From Lepidurus packardi (taxonomy: Eukaryota > Arthropoda > Branchiopoda > Notostraca > Triopsidae), in contig JAKZAN010000087.1 of assembly GCA_023053545.1 (NCBI GenBank), forward strand, positions 1-64,000: 64,000 bases of DNA. The letters are read 5' to 3'. Positions 1 through 17,325 of this stretch are shown here, in pieces. The position numbers and the translations under genes were made by a program. Below the pieces are notes generated by a model that saw nothing but the letters and a program-made list of their open reading frames with translations, made no database searches and had not been told where the DNA came from. Positions within the stretch are counted from its first letter, which is position 1. Each line of letters begins with the position of its first letter.

Positions 1-146
1 TTAATCTTTTCTGGCTTCCCTTTGAGTAGTACGATACGGGCTATCCTTTTACAAATCAAAGCTTTATTACTACTCGACTCGCTCCTTTAACTACTCCATA
101 ATCTTTGATATTAATTCTTACTCCCCACCATTACTCTCAAGCACAT

Positions 147-1159
147 ATGCCCAATAAGCCACTTGTCTTCCTTCTCTCTCTCGTCATTGCCACATCGGCA
201 ATCTTCTACCTTCACTACTCCACCCAATAGCAAGAATCCGTCGGAGATCTCACTTGTGGACTCACCAGCCATTTCCTACAGTACCTCAATACCAACGGCT
301 ACAGCTCCTGGGACTTCAACCGCCAAGACCTGCCCTGTGCTGCCTTCGGAGGAAAGGACTCTGATTCCACCAAAGTTGTGAAAGATCCTATCATTTTTAT
401 TCATGGTAACAGTGACCTTGCCTTTGGCAGAGGAACTCAGGATGGTAACAACCCTATCACTTAACGCGTATGCTTTTATTCCAATTTGTTATAGGCAAAA
501 AATCATGGCAAACTGGGTTCAGAAGCCTTGCTACCTACTTCCAAGCTAATGGATATACTAAAGCTGAACTCTACACTACCACCTGGGGCAACGCTAATGA
601 CGGTAATGCTTCTAACGTGTATCATGCCAAATAATTCGTCATGAGAATGAGGAAGTTCGTCGAAGCTGTGATTGCATATACTGGTGCCAAGCAGGTGGTC
701 ATTATAGGCCACTCCATGGGCGTGACCATCGGCAGAAGGATCATTAAGGGCGGCAGTGCGACCGACCATGTTGTTGGAACCTATAACGTCGGACCCTCTC
801 TAACTGCAAATGTCAAATCATTCATCGGGCTCGCTGGTGCCAACCTCGGTTTGACAGTTTGCTGGACTTCAACCACACTACCAACCTGCGGTGTGAAGGA
901 TGGCTTCTTCCCTGGTGCTACATCTGGGGCAGGTCCATCAACTTACCTCAGAGAACTGAATGATGGTATAAAGGAAGCCCCGAAAGTTTACACTGTCTGG
1001 AGTGAGTATGACGACCTGATTGGTTATGGATGTGTCGTGTGGGGCAAGGTGACGAGCAGGATCCAGAACCAGGACAACGAAGTAAAAAAGACATCGGCAG
1101 AGTGGAATCACTTCGCTGTAAGGGACAACTCGGGCCCAGACATTTTGGGTTGGGTGTGA
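147..1159 (+). CDS. Secreted class-2-type lipase (alpha/beta hydrolase)
   Basis: Two exons; intron 445-494 (50 nt, GT-AG). The protein begins with a hydrophobic leader (PLVFLLSLVIATSAIFYL), so it is probably secreted or lumenal. It then shows the oxyanion region IIFIHGNSD and the nucleophile elbow GHSMG (Ser codon near 712), the signature of Lipase_2/esterase-like alpha/beta hydrolases. A GxxWGNAND segment and a late SEYDD stretch may supply the remaining catalytic residues. Several in-frame TAA/TAG codons are read as Glu, and the gene ends at TGA 1157-1159. Expected role: hydrolysis of acylglycerols or other esters in food vacuoles or outside the cell. The exact substrate cannot be told from sequence. 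Confidence 0.82.
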
Positions 1160-1601
1160 AGTGTGAGATTTAGTTTATATGGACGGGGTATGTTCTATGG
1201 GGATTTGCTGATATTAGAGAGACTCGAGGATTTATTGTACTAATTCTAGCTCACTGCGAATTAGTGTTAGGAAGCTGCCAGATCCATCTGCTACCTTGTG
1301 TAGCGAGTGTAGTGTTTGGGAACCAGCTGAATTATCACTCAGCTTGTGACAAAATTAATTGCTCTACATAGTTGCGTCGCTGGGCTTGAATCTGGGGAGT
1401 TGGTCCAGTCTACTGACAAATCTGTGACTTCGAGTAATATTGAGGATTCAGCCAAAGTTATAGTTTTTAGAACTCTCTTATTACCCTCAATTGTATGCAC
1501 CACTTCCTTGCATCACCCTTTATTTTGCCTCTGTGCACTCCATACTTGGATATCAACTATAATATTCATTTGATTTAAATTAAAGCACCGATATCTGACT
1601 C
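1160..1601. other. Intergenic, no gene seen
   Basis: About 440 nt between two plus-strand genes. I see no long TGA-free frame with coding-like codon use, no tRNA and no repeat. It should hold the lipase 3' UTR and the promoter of the downstream transporter. Confidence 0.5.
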
Positions 1602-3091
1602 ATGAACACTGCGCAGCAATACCGCTGTGTCGCCTACCTCGCCTTCTGCTTCATGCTGATGTTCACGGCTTTCTGCTCCCTCCAGAATATGATAGCCTCC
1701 ATCTACACCCAACTCGGATTCGACTCCCTCGGATATCTTGCTCTCTTCGCAGTCTACTTCACCTTCTGCACGACTACCCTCGTCTCTTCCTATTTCGTCA
1801 ATAAGCATGGGTACAAGAGGATCATGTTCTGCTCCAGCCTCGGTTATGCCGTCTTTGAACTCACAGGACTCCTCGCCACCAGTTGCCAGTCGAATCCGAC
1901 GGCTGCTCTCTGCAGTGCGTTCTCCTTATACAGCATAGTCATTATGGGTGCGTGTGTTTGTGGGTTTTCTGCGAGTATGATATGGGTACCAAATATTTGC
2001 TATTTCCAACTATTGAGGACCTCGGTCCTGTAGAGATCGCCCAAGGAGGGTACATCAGCGACGTGGCGAGCAGAGAGAATAAGGGCCAGCTTTTCGCCCT
2101 TTTCTGGAGCATTATGATGTCTTCACAAATTTTGGGGAACACTTTCAGTACATTTGTGCTCGGAACCGTGTCGCCATTCTTGTACTTTACGTTGCTTTCA
2201 GCCATCGGAAGTACCTACTCCCTCACCTATTTTCTTCGTTTTGATCAGTCGGAAGTGCATTCATGTTCCTGCTTCTCCCTGCCACAAACAAACCCAGAGA
2301 AATTCAACACTAAGGCATCTCCCATAAAATCAGATCAGTCGTGGCCTTGATTCGCTAACCTGGTTCTCTCGGGATGCATTTGTACTACTCCTTTGTTTGC
2401 GTTGGCACCGCTGTCGAATCCACTGTTCTGTTTAAACTCGTGGGCCGGTCCTACACAATCCGAGATACCCAAACACCATAAGAGTTTGCCAAAGATTTAA
2501 AACTCCACTAAGGTTTAGTCTTCATAGCTCTCGGGTGTGGTCAGGTGTTAACGGGCATCCTCATGAACCGCTACTCTGATAGATACAACAAGTATGGACT
2601 GGCTGTATTGGGAACTTGGATTGTGGAGGCTGCTATTGTGATTTCGATAGTATGTTGTTTCGCAGAACAATATTGGCTCTGCTTCGTGGCAGCCATCCTA
2701 TGGGGGTCAAGTGATGCGTTCCTGCAAAGCAACACGGGTGCTATAGTTTCCCTCGAAAATGAAGGAAGACTAGAGGGTACAACTATCCATTTTCTGAACG
2801 ATGATCTTAAATATCTTAGGTTTTAGCGTATACAACATCCTCCAGAACTTCGGGGTCACTTGCTTGATATCAATGAGTCTGATCCTGAGCACCCTCAGCA
2901 TGCCACCATAGGTGTTTATTTTCATGGTTTGGGGCTTCCAAAGCCTCATCAAGTTCAGTGCGGGCTCCCTCCAGAACAGGCCTAAGAACATGGAATCGAT
3001 TTCTAAATCAGTTTAGATGAGCAGCCCACTTAATGACCCTTTGAACCCTGAAACTGAAGGGTATGAATCTTACACGACCTCCAACCAATGA
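1602..3091 (+). CDS. UNC-93-like major facilitator transporter
   Basis: Four exons; introns 1986-2035, 2211-2248 and 2777-2819 (50, 38, 43 nt). Multiple hydrophobic helices run the whole length. The motif SMIWIAQGGYISDVA, formed across the first splice, matches the UNC-93 family hallmark in TM4-5. The loop after TM1 (FCSLQNMIASIY) also fits that family. The C-terminal half carries GQVLTGILMNRYSDR and SSDAFLQSNTGA, typical of the second six-helix bundle. UNC-93 proteins are MFS-fold membrane proteins that regulate K+ channels or receptor trafficking; many protist members are uncharacterised. Ends at TGA 3089-3091. Exon joins were chosen to restore the frame and the family motifs. Confidence 0.75.
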
Positions 3092-3213
3092 CAAATTACA
3101 GGCACATAACCCATTGATAAACGTGAATGCACTGGTTTGTATCCTACATCCTTTGAAAGTGTATTAAACAGTGGAAGTTGTCCAGATAATTCTTATCACC
3201 TTTTCCTTGACAC

Positions 3214-3830
3214 TCAGTTAAGGATTTCTTTAAGTTTGGCCTCTTTGTGAAGCTCATGCAGAATATCTGAGCCACCGAGCAGCTTGCCTTCTTTATAGAG
3301 TTGAGGGAAAGTTGGCCACTGCGAGAACTACTTGACCTACTCCCTTAGCTCAGCATCCTTCAGAATATCGACTGCTTTGTACTCGTTAACTCCTAAAACA
3401 TTATGAGCATACATACATTATTCCCTCAGTAAACAAAATGGTGTCGCTCATGGATAGACTAAACTAATACTGCCAAAACTCATGTCGTTTGTTGCCTGGC
3501 TGATTAGTGGGAAAGGGATGGTCGGGACATCCTAATGTGCTACTTGACGTATGCGACTTTCAGAACAAGATCAATGTGTCTATTACTGTAGAACTTCAGA
3601 ATTTCGACTGCGAAGGTAGAATATCCGCACATTGGCAGCTCAGGAGATCCTTTCATGAAGAGAACGTACTTGTTTGTTTTGAGCATCTGAGGGCATGGGT
3701 GGATGGTGAGGATTACTTCTTGGAGTTGGGGGATCCTGTTGCTGGGGGCAGGCTGTGATTATTTGTTGTGGAGGGTGCACATGCGGAAGAAGTGGGCAGC
3801 ACGTGAGGAAGATATTTGACGATAGAGCAT
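3214..3830 (-). CDS. GLRX5: Monothiol glutaredoxin, mitochondrial GLRX5 type
   Basis: Two exons joined across a 194-nt intron (3393-3586). The 140-residue product starts with a basic, Arg/Ser-rich presequence (MLYRQISSSRAAHFFR) that looks like a mitochondrial targeting peptide. The glutaredoxin core follows: YVLFMKGSPELP, active site CGYS (CGFS in most homologues), then EYKAVDIL, WPTFPQLY and GGSDIL. Family role: carrying Fe-S clusters to apo-proteins with glutathione as co-ligand. The Phe-to-Tyr change in the active site is conservative. A 30-nt in-frame segment just before MLKTNKY (GTAATC...CTCAG) could be a further short intron. Stop TGA 3214-3216. Confidence 0.85.
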
Positions 3831-5607
3831 AGAGGGTATATGCTTAGAGATGCGTATATGATATGAAGATAGGTTGGAATTATATTAGGGTGGTTCGACA
3901 GAGTGTTTGGACAACGATTAAAACTATTCAAAATATAATTAAATCACGAGCATCGCATTTCTCGAAAGGCAAGGCATGGACTAAAGGTATAAGCATTGGG
4001 ACTCATTCCCTGTTATTATCTGCACATAAATATTATCCAACCATCGTCACCTATCCCACCCAACCAGCAGCCGACCCATTCCACGCCCGTCCTCCTCATG
4101 GGTCGCGCCTCATGGCTTCTAAATCTTGACATCAATCTACTCCCTTCTATCTCGAGTATTGACTCTCATGCGATTTCACTGGAAATCAGGACCCAATTTG
4201 CAAGCACTATTTTTAATGGTGGGTTTAGTAGTTTGGGAAATTCACAGAACATTAGGGAATTATCACTGTTTGAACACTGCTACAATAACTATAATAGAAT
4301 GTCAGGCGTGCAGTAAAGACATCCAACAGCATGAGATGGGCATAGGCGAGATAAATCGTGTGAGTTCCCGAGATAGGTTGATTCAGAATTGTTGGGCTAC
4401 GTGAGGTGGAAGAGGCTTTGAAGGCTTTAGAATTTGTTGATTGGACATCAATGAAGATGAGAGATGGGGAGATTTGATAGATTCGAAAATCCTCGGAAGG
4501 GTTTAGGAAATAGAGAGCTAGCTTGGTAGCAGAGCTGTCGAGTGGAGAGTCTGCTGGCATCAAATGTAGAAGTGTGATTTATATTTTTATTGTTCGTTAT
4601 TCATTTCTAAACTCTATAACGATATTTCCAAAAGCCTAGCAGAATTCAAAGGGGAGAACACACCACGATGCTTCCCGAAATATCTCACCCTGCTCAGATG
4701 TGTTTACTCGATCGGGCCGCAATGCACTGCCGGCCTCAGCCGAACTGGGGTGGTGTCGGAGGAGTGGGTTTGTAGGGGGAGAATTGCTGGGAATAGGTCT
4801 AATGGTTGGCAATGAGTTAGGGTTTACTATATTCAAAAAGTGTGGAGCCCGAAAGTGGGAGCATAGAGACTCAATCTAAAACGGGAAAAAGTATTCCCTG
4901 TGGGAGTGTCCCATCCGTAATGGCGGGCAGCCGTGCCAACTCCTCCTAAAATCGAAGGCTCCCGCTTTTCGCCCATAACGGAAGCAAGGCTAAAATTTAA
5001 TCAAGATATCATTTATCCCATTCGACTCCTGTATTAAAAACAGTCATTATTTTTCCACGAAACACTATAATATTTTATCCTTGTCCCTCTGCGTCCGTGC
5101 CTAGTTTCAGTATTGGCTAAATGTGAGTCCTGCATTGTCCTGCTGTTAACCTTGGCGGAAGCCTGTCGGGAGGCTTGGGAAGAAAAACGGACAAGAGCAG
5201 TGAAGTGGTGGGATGGAGTTTGAATCGGACTGGGATGAGTGTTGTTTGTCTGAAAAGTGGGAGTGCAGGGATTGGGTTTGTAGATATAGAAAGGAGGTGG
5301 GACAGGCTTTTCTTAAAGAATGGGAGTCGGAAAATATAGATATGTGAGGAATTGTCGGGAGGTGGGAGTGGCAATAATTTTGTGAGGGCGGGTGTTAAGC
5401 AGAGGTGGGCAGCAACAACAACAGGGTGGGTCCCCTGGCATTCATAATATATTATATATTAATAATTCATCCCACCCCCGCACTCGCTCTTCCGAACAGC
5501 CCCTTAATCATTTCTAATTTACGCCCAGCCAAACAAAACACTATCCAACCCCAATAACCAAATAAACTCGCAACCCTCTCCCACCCCACCCAACTAATTG
5601 TCCTTCT
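3831..5607. other. Gene-poor stretch with weak ORFs and inverted repeats
   Basis: About 1.8 kb. Two weak overlapping candidates lie at 4159-4404 (+, one hydrophobic segment, MRFHWKSG start) and 4180-4563 (-), with no recognisable domain; I do not call either. Between 4844 and 4985 there are imperfect inverted repeats (GAGCCCGAAAGTGGGAGC against the reverse complement of GGCTCCCGCTTTTCGCCC, and CCGTAATGGCGGGC against CGCCCATAACGG). An AT-rich patch at 5445-5475 may be the promoter of the kinase gene. Otherwise nothing recognisable. Confidence 0.4.
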
Positions 5608-8464
<2,857 letters not shown>

Positions 8465-8726
8465 CTATTTTTGGGCATGATATCGATTTAAGCCATGGAC
8501 AGAAATCCAAAAGCATTGCAAAGATCTGAATCAAATGTTAATATTGGTTAGTTTTGTATATAATGTGATCCTAATCCTTTTCCCTATTCTCGATCTGGTT
8601 GTGCAACCCTCAAACAAGGACACTCCAGACTTTTATGCGAACAAACTAGATTCACCAGAAATTTATAAGAAAAAAGTAGATTAATGCATATTCTTCTCCA
8701 GCAGCCAATTATCACCCTGTCTTCCC

Positions 8727-10076
8727 TCAGATTATCAGTCTCCCCACTTGCCTATTAAAATATCGTTTTGCCATGTACAGCAAAAACTTTGTCATGCTCA
8801 CCATCAGTGTCACCAATGCTGATCCCACAATCAGTAGATTTATCACTTCCGCCATCTTTATTCTATCCTTGTCTCCCTCTACGATCCCAAGGGTCTGGTT
8901 CTCGAGGTCGTAGACAGTCATATACTGCCGCAGGAAAGGGTTGCCCAAAATCACCAAGTTCTAAAACATAGGAAGCGATGCTACTTCTACGATGCACTTC
9001 TGCCTAGAGTAGCGTGCATAGAACCGCGAACTGAGCTAGTATAGCATTGGCGTTCCTCTATACTACTCATTTCGTGAAGTTTGTTACTGTTCCTTTTGAT
9101 GTTGCTCTTCAGAATCTTCTAAGGGAGGATCTGTAGACTTGCGGATTCGGCGATGCGATGTATCATTCGTCAGGGTGATGAAAAGCGAAGGAAGCAGACT
9201 TATATCGTTGGGGGAATCGCAGGAACATTCGATCCCATAGCTTTTCTGCTGGCAGACTGAGTGTAGCACTTATTCAAATACCTGGAAAAGTTTGTTATAG
9301 ACCTTGCTAGGCAACACCAAAAGACTAGATCCGGTGTCGATGAGGCCCAGAATTTATTAGGAAATCTGCTTGTTGCCAGCAAATATGGAGTCAACATGTA
9401 GAGTCCACTCAGGCGTGGTGTGGAAGTATGTTAGAGAGCTGCCCACCTTAGTGTACTCTTGGTTGTATCCGCCGAGTGTGAGTTCTGTGAAGTAGGTCCC
9501 GTAAAATAGTGAGATAGTCGTAGAGACATTGAGTTGATTAAAAAGTTTCATCAGAAAGGACTTACCCGTACCGTTTCCGCCGAGTCCGATGACCCCGTGA
9601 GTACTAAAACCCTCGATATCACGTGCTTCGGTGACACAAAGTAGTTGCGTTGGAATGCCACACAGTTTATAGTTCACCTCGGTGCCTCGGACCCACCCTA
9701 CTCCATAATGGATTTCTTTCTGAGGAAGAGTTGTAGAACCTATTTTAGCAGAATCATTGGGGTTCGATGTGAGGCTCGTTCGGGGGGACTTTTACTTCTC
9801 TATTCTGCTGTTGTAATCATCGTCAAGGCAGTTAATAGTTCTTTTGGGACATGTGAGACAAGAAGAATCGGATACCCATAGATCGGGAGACCCTGTGTCG
9901 ATGATTAGGAGTAGATCCTGGCAGTCCTTTTGGATGTTGCAGAGTTTGATATGGGGAGTGGATTAGAAAGGCTCAAGAGGGACTGAGACAGACGTGGTTA
10001 GAGATATGGAGAGAACGAGGAGGAGAAGTTTAAATAGTTGAGAGATGGATGAGGGCCACAGTACCGACGGAGGCAT
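8727..10076 (-). CDS. Membrane-anchored pepsin-like aspartyl protease
   Basis: Single exon, 449 residues. An N-terminal hydrophobic leader (QLFKLLLLVLSISL) acts as signal peptide. Both catalytic motifs are present: DTGS (Asp about 60) and a second DTGS (Asp about 247), so the bilobal A1 fold is intact. HYGVGWVRG is near the flap and GVIGLGGNGTG matches the pepsin GLG region. The C-terminal ILGNPFLRQYMTVYD is the usual end of the A1 domain. It is followed by a hydrophobic helix (INLLIVGSALVTLMV) and a basic tail, so the enzyme is probably anchored, facing the lumen or outside. A Ser/Glu/Gln-rich insert (DSEEQHQKEQ) lies in the C lobe. Stop TGA 8727-8729. Confidence 0.88.
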
Positions 10077-10356
10077 TGTTTTTGTTGCGACAACTCGAGT
10101 ACTAAAAGAAATATTGAGATTTACAGATGACTCAGGCCGCAAACATCGCTTTAGGCAAAAAAGACTGAATTCACAAATACCAAAACAGAAAAGGGTACTG
10201 GTAGATCACATAAATTTTAAGTCGATACTTAACATATGTTGGAGTCTCAACCACCAAATTGCAGTTTTAGTCTGCCAGCCATCGCCACTCCATGTTACCT
10301 CCCACAGGTTCTACCTTATTTCTGGCTGACATATCCAATCCCAACTTCTCGTGCAT

Positions 10357-10797
10357 TCAACTCTTTATGCTCCAAATCTGTTCCTCCATCTTCTTGTGTA
10401 GTTTCTCGATCTGCTCTGCGTTTGGAGGTTTTTGACTCTTCATTTGGGAGTTTAGCCACCTTTTTAGCAATTCAGTGCATCGACGTTCAACTATCTTTAT
10501 GGTCCCGCTCGTGTGTAGGACCCGAATTTTTACAGGGCAGTCGCCAAGCGCCCTGATCATCAGGAGAGTGGTTGCGAGGATGTTGGTGTGATCGCGGGGC
10601 GTGCGCAGAATCATGAGATGTGTTTGTTTGTTCCAGTATTTGAGTTGTAGGGAGAAGTGGACTTTGGCGAGTCCCAACTCTCCGAAGTTTGTGGCTATTT
10701 CATCGCGAACGGTGTTGTAGATGGTTTTTTCAGCGATCTCAGATGCGTCGGCAGAGATAACTTCGCAAAGGAGGTACCTGTTTTTGAAGCGAACCAT
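10357..10797 (-). CDS. POP5: RNase P/MRP protein subunit POP5
   Basis: Single exon, 146 residues. The start MVRFKNRYLLCEV is the conserved POP5 N-terminus. Further family features are ATNFGELGLAKVHFSLQLKYWN, the MILRTPRDHTN segment, and VKIRVLHTSGTIK, which matches the Rpp14/Pop5 C-terminal core. In other eukaryotes POP5 is a core nuclear subunit that binds the catalytic RNA in tRNA 5' processing and rRNA maturation. A short Lys/Glu-rich helix extends the C-terminus. Stop TGA 10357-10359. Confidence 0.88.
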   Translation of the reverse strand: MVRFKNRYLLCEVISADASEIAEKTIYNTVRDEIATNFGELGLAKVHFSLQLKYWNKQTHLMILRTPRDHTNILATTLLMIRALGDCPVKIRVLHTSGTIKIVERRCTELLKRWLNSQMKSQKPPNAEQIEKLHKKMEEQIWSIKS

Positions 10798-11205
10798 ATT
10801 GCCTGTGTTTGGGATTTAATTAGTGGAGACAGGTGGATAAGTAAGATTATTAGATCCAATAGTTGGTAATAGTTGGTTGATGCCTAACAATAAGAATTGA
10901 CGCCACGGTCTTTGTGGGAAGTGAGGGAGCCCGAAGCCCTAAGTGTAAAAGACTCACTAGTCATAGCTCTGATCTATATTCATATAGCCGATACATACGC
11001 AGAGGAATGTGTAAGCCGTCTGTGCCCTATGTCATTCAATGATACTTCTATTGCATGAGACTTACCCGAATCATTCGATGGCTGCACTTTCGAAAATCTA
11101 ATTCGAAAATAGTCTATAGTTCTTACCTTCTCAATTCTCTATCTATTCTAATAAGTCACCTTTTTCTTGTCCTCCGGTACCAGACTAACACCTCTTACCT
11201 TTCCA
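10798..11205. other. Intergenic, divergent promoter region
   Basis: About 400 nt between the start of POP5 (minus) and the start of an unknown plus-strand gene. No further gene, RNA or repeat was recognised. Confidence 0.45.
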
Positions 11206-12402
11206 ATGATGGAGGACCCTCCAGATTCCCCGGCTGCTTCTCTACCCGTCTCAAAACCGGTCGATCTCAATAAAAAATAATTGCCTCCCCTACCTTAGCC
11301 TCTAGATATTTATAAATACTCACTCCATGAGCTTAAACTAGTTCTCAACTCTCTGTATGTTCCACCTCCCCACTATACTCCTAAGCCCAAGCCTGTTCTC
11401 GATGAACCCTGTCCACATTTTATGCGCAATCAACTGAGATCTTAGCCTCTTTACCTTACGTTAAAATAAACAACCACTCGCAGGGATTCTCACCTCTTTC
11501 CGAATGCAGGATATAAACAATACTATAAAGAGTCTGCCGATGGTATACGTAAATCCTTCTATAGGAGAAACAGTCGTCCTTTTCTGGGCAAAAGGGTTAG
11601 TAGCCACGAATACCATCTTGGTCTGAGAGCTCTCGATATGACAATGGCTGCTGAGGAAAATACTTATGGCCTAAATACCACCTATTACGATTCTGTTGGT
11701 ACAGAAGGGCATAAGAAAGAATAAACGTCTGAAGGAAACTCTGACCAAAAAGGCTACCCTTCCCGAGAAGATAGGAATCCCTTTATCAAACTGGAGGAAC
11801 AAATTGAGGAAGAAGATAGAGAGATAAGCCAGCTTAGAGCAATAAAAAGTCATGGCGAAAAGGCGAGAAGCACGCAAAACTCAGCCAAAAGAATAAGAAT
11901 ACGGACCGAGAAATCTCATGAGCTCCTTTCAGATATGGGTAAGACCTCTGGTTTTAGGCCTGTGACGTTCACGACTGACTATCAAGGCAACAAGATTCCC
12001 ATGCGGATTTATGAAAAGCCAGAAAGGACGCTTAGTCTCTTTAATACAATCAGCGAGAGTAGTTTCTAACCACCACTGGTTCCCACGTAATTCAACATTT
12101 TCGTGGAAGGAAAGGTCCCATAAACACAAGTAAGGCAAGTCTCAAGACGGGTTCCAGGGGTTGTGGAAGCAAAGCCAAATCTGAGTAGGTGCAAAAACGT
12201 AAAGCAGATATCGTTTGAGTCCGAGTCGAAGTCTAAGTAGGATAGATAAATCAACGAGATGCTGATGGAGATCAAGAAGAGAACATCAAGCCTCAAGGAT
12301 AAAGGCTCAAAAGACTTAGGATTAGAGGTGAGGGATTTTGGAGTCAAGAACTCGAAATTGAGATAGAGCAGGCGTATTTTGATCAGGTCCAAAAAATAAT
12401 GA
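11206..12402 (+). CDS. Conserved-looking unknown protein, 398 aa
   Basis: One uninterrupted TGA-bounded frame from ATG 11206 (a second ATG follows at once) to TGA 12400-12402. It contains many in-frame TAA/TAG codons, so it is invisible under the standard code. The N-terminal third is Pro/Lys-rich (PPPHYTPKPKP), the middle is acidic and helical (KLEEQIEEEDREISQLRA). Around residues 245-270 is a compact segment, GFRPVTFTTDYQGNKIPMRI, that looks like a folded motif. The C-terminus is basic (KKRTSSLKDKG, SRRILIRSKK). No signal peptide or membrane helix. I do not recognise the family. The motif-plus-charged-linker layout would suit a cytoskeletal or ciliary scaffold, but that is a guess. Confidence 0.72.
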
Positions 12403-12411
12403 CAATCATGT

Positions 12412-14145
12412 ATGATTTGTAATAACGTGTTTGCTCATCTAATAATTTGCATAACAAAGGTACGATCATCTACCTTATATACTTACAAGCAGACTCGCGA
12501 AGAAAACAAAGACATGCAAGAACAGAAGTATCGGCCCCGCAACAACCAAAATAACCTCATGCGCAAACTAAGTAACTCCTCCCGTCTCTGTCCCACTTGT
12601 TTTATCCCCTGACCATCATTCCTAACCAACCAACCCAACACCACTCAATTGTCCAGTTTAGAGTTGCCTAGCTCCAGCGACCCTGCAACCTCGGATAGCA
12701 TCAAGGTTGAGTTATCAGATCTACCAAGTGTCCAACCAGAACATCCACGCAATATCTAAAACAAATATGCCACTCCTGAATCTAACCTCTACGAGTCTAC
12801 TGAGGATTCCGCCACTAATGACGACAACCACGCTTCGCAGCCAAGCATTCTGAGGCCCAATATCAAGAACAAAAGCAAAAAGACAACCAACACAAATAAT
12901 AAAAAAACAGTTACTTCTGTCCCAGCAAACACAATCAGCAACATAGATATAAATGACCTAGGCGAAGCTGCTGAGTGGGCATAGAAGGGCACTAAGGATC
13001 TGGATAGTGATGGTTTCGACGGCGAGTAAGTATATCAGTCAATCAGCCAGGCTTCAAACATTGACACTGTGAGGCAGAGGCTAGAATAAAAGGCAGATAA
13101 GATATCCAAAGGGACGTACAGAGCACCTCGAGGGACGTCAGTGATGAGTCTGAAAGAGAAAGCGTAGAAAATCAAGAAATAGAATATGCTGAACCACCAG
13201 AAGGGCGAAGCTCCTATGACTGTTGCCGAAGAGTGTGAATAGGAGAGGCGGGAGGAGCTTGAAATCATGAGCAATAGTAGCATCAATAAGTTGATCGTGA
13301 ACAAAAACGGTGAATACACCCAGTAGCCAGCACGGCCAATCGCACGCACTTTTCCCAAAACAAATGATGCGGAAGATTAGGACCAGAAGTGGTAGCGCAT
13401 AAATAGAGAGACTCTGGCCAAAATTAGCCATACTCAGAACCCTGCAGGCAGCCAGAAGAAGGAATACACCTTCCAAGAAATCATGCACTATTACACCAAG
13501 TAGCTGGATACTAGCCATCAACTCGCCACTGTCCAGTTCGAAATCTAATAATCCACGAGAAGTGTAACTTGCTGGGACTCCCTCAAGTCCCTGTTTGCTT
13601 CGGTCCCTCAGGACTTCTCCATCAGGCTCCAGCTCCTAGGCCTCACTAAAATCCAGATGGGATCGGATCAGGACAATTTCATACTCGAGCAACTTTGGAA
13701 ATCTCTTGTATCAATGAACTTTCTACGCTACGGGGATCACTGGGAAGTAGTGGGGTTTCAAGGAAGAGATCCAGCCACCGATTTGCGAGGATCAGGGGTA
13801 TTGTCTTTGTTGCACATCTACTACTTCCTTAGCAAGCATCCAGAGTATTTCAAACAGCACCACAAGCTATCATTATCTGCTGCAACAAACTACCCTTATG
13901 CAATTACGTTTGTAAAAATAACTGGAGAGTATGCGAAATTATTGAGATCGGGAAAGATAGGGGGGTCTAGAGTGGAGGAGTACATGGATGGGTACTGCGG
14001 AATAGCGTACCACGTTCTGTAGATGCTGAAGAAGAAGCGTGTGGACATCACGATGTTCGGAAGCATAGTGACAGAGGAACTGAACAGCGTTGGCAGCAAA
14101 ATAACTTCAATAATGGGTACGTATAGAAGAGCATCGATTGCCTGA
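12412..14145 (+). CDS. ELMO/CED-12 domain protein
   Basis: Intron 12572-12661 (90 nt); about 547 residues if translation starts at 12412. ATG 12514 is a good alternative, and GTACGA...TTACAAG (30 nt) near 12457 could be another small intron. The N-terminal 300 residues are low complexity, Lys/Glu/Asn-rich. The C-terminal ELMO domain is clear: LRYGDHWEVVGFQGRDP followed by TDLRGSGVLSLLHIYYFL, the core of ELMO/ELMOD proteins. ELMOD proteins act as GTPase-activating proteins for Arf/Arl GTPases, and ELMO proteins act with DOCK exchange factors. The motif with Arg in GRDPATD supports the ELMOD group. Stop TGA 14143-14145; a GT-AG pair after ATA ATG G could allow a longer tail. Confidence 0.82.
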
Positions 14146-14250
14146 CTTTGCGTCTAGTTATTTTGATTAAGTCTTTCCGCCAGTGTGTGCCGCAAGGAAG
14201 GTTGCAGAATTAGATAGGACTAAAGCAATTCAACAAATAAAAAATACTCA

Positions 14251-16795
<2,545 letters not shown>

Positions 16796-17325
16796 ACGTG
16801 AGATTGGTTGTGAGTCTGGATTTGTGGGTGGTGGATAGTTGGTACTTTGTGAATAATTAGTGCCAAATGGGATGGTGTTATGCTTTGAAACAGTCAGCAA
16901 TGCATAAAATATGGGGATTCGCGATGCAGAAAAGTCCCGCCTTCCCTTATTATAGCGCCATAACAAAATCAATAAGGGGTCCCATGCAGTAGAGTCCACT
17001 GCAGGCCTATAATATTTAATATTGTTAAGCTAAAATGGCATGTGATTCAAGACCATGAAGGCCAAAAGAGGAAGAATGCTATATGAGATGCATGGGATGT
17101 GGGGTGCAGAGTAGGATTGGAGTGTCTTGGGTATGGGAGGAGCGAGGTTGAGGACTGTAAGAGTGAGGTTGTGGGAAAGTAGGCCAATTCTGGGATTGTA
17201 AATAGTGGGTATGCAGGATAGCCTGGGAAAATGGAACAATGTGCAATTATTCCAGCATCGTTAGCCTAACATCAATAAACAGAATATAGTTTTAGAAAAT
17301 AATAGTGCAGATAGAAATCACAGCC
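16796..17325. other. Divergent intergenic region (MCM6 / CFAP97-like)
   Basis: About 530 nt separating two divergent genes, so probably both promoters. The MCM6 frame stays open back to 16999, but codon use there is unconvincing. No RNA gene or repeat seen. Confidence 0.45.

Noticed and set aside
3425-3470. Second glutaredoxin-like start (MSDTILFTEG) inside the glutaredoxin intron
   Set aside because: It lacks the active-site segment and cannot replace exon 1, which has the full CGYS region.
4159-4404. Small hydrophobic plus-strand ORF
   Set aside because: One possible membrane segment but no family match, A/T-ending codons unlike the neighbours, and a competing minus-strand frame.
5540-5560. 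Telomerase RNA template (CCAACCCCAATAACC)
   Set aside because: A short C-rich match in what is probably the kinase 5' flank; no flanking template-boundary, pseudoknot or Pol III signals were seen.
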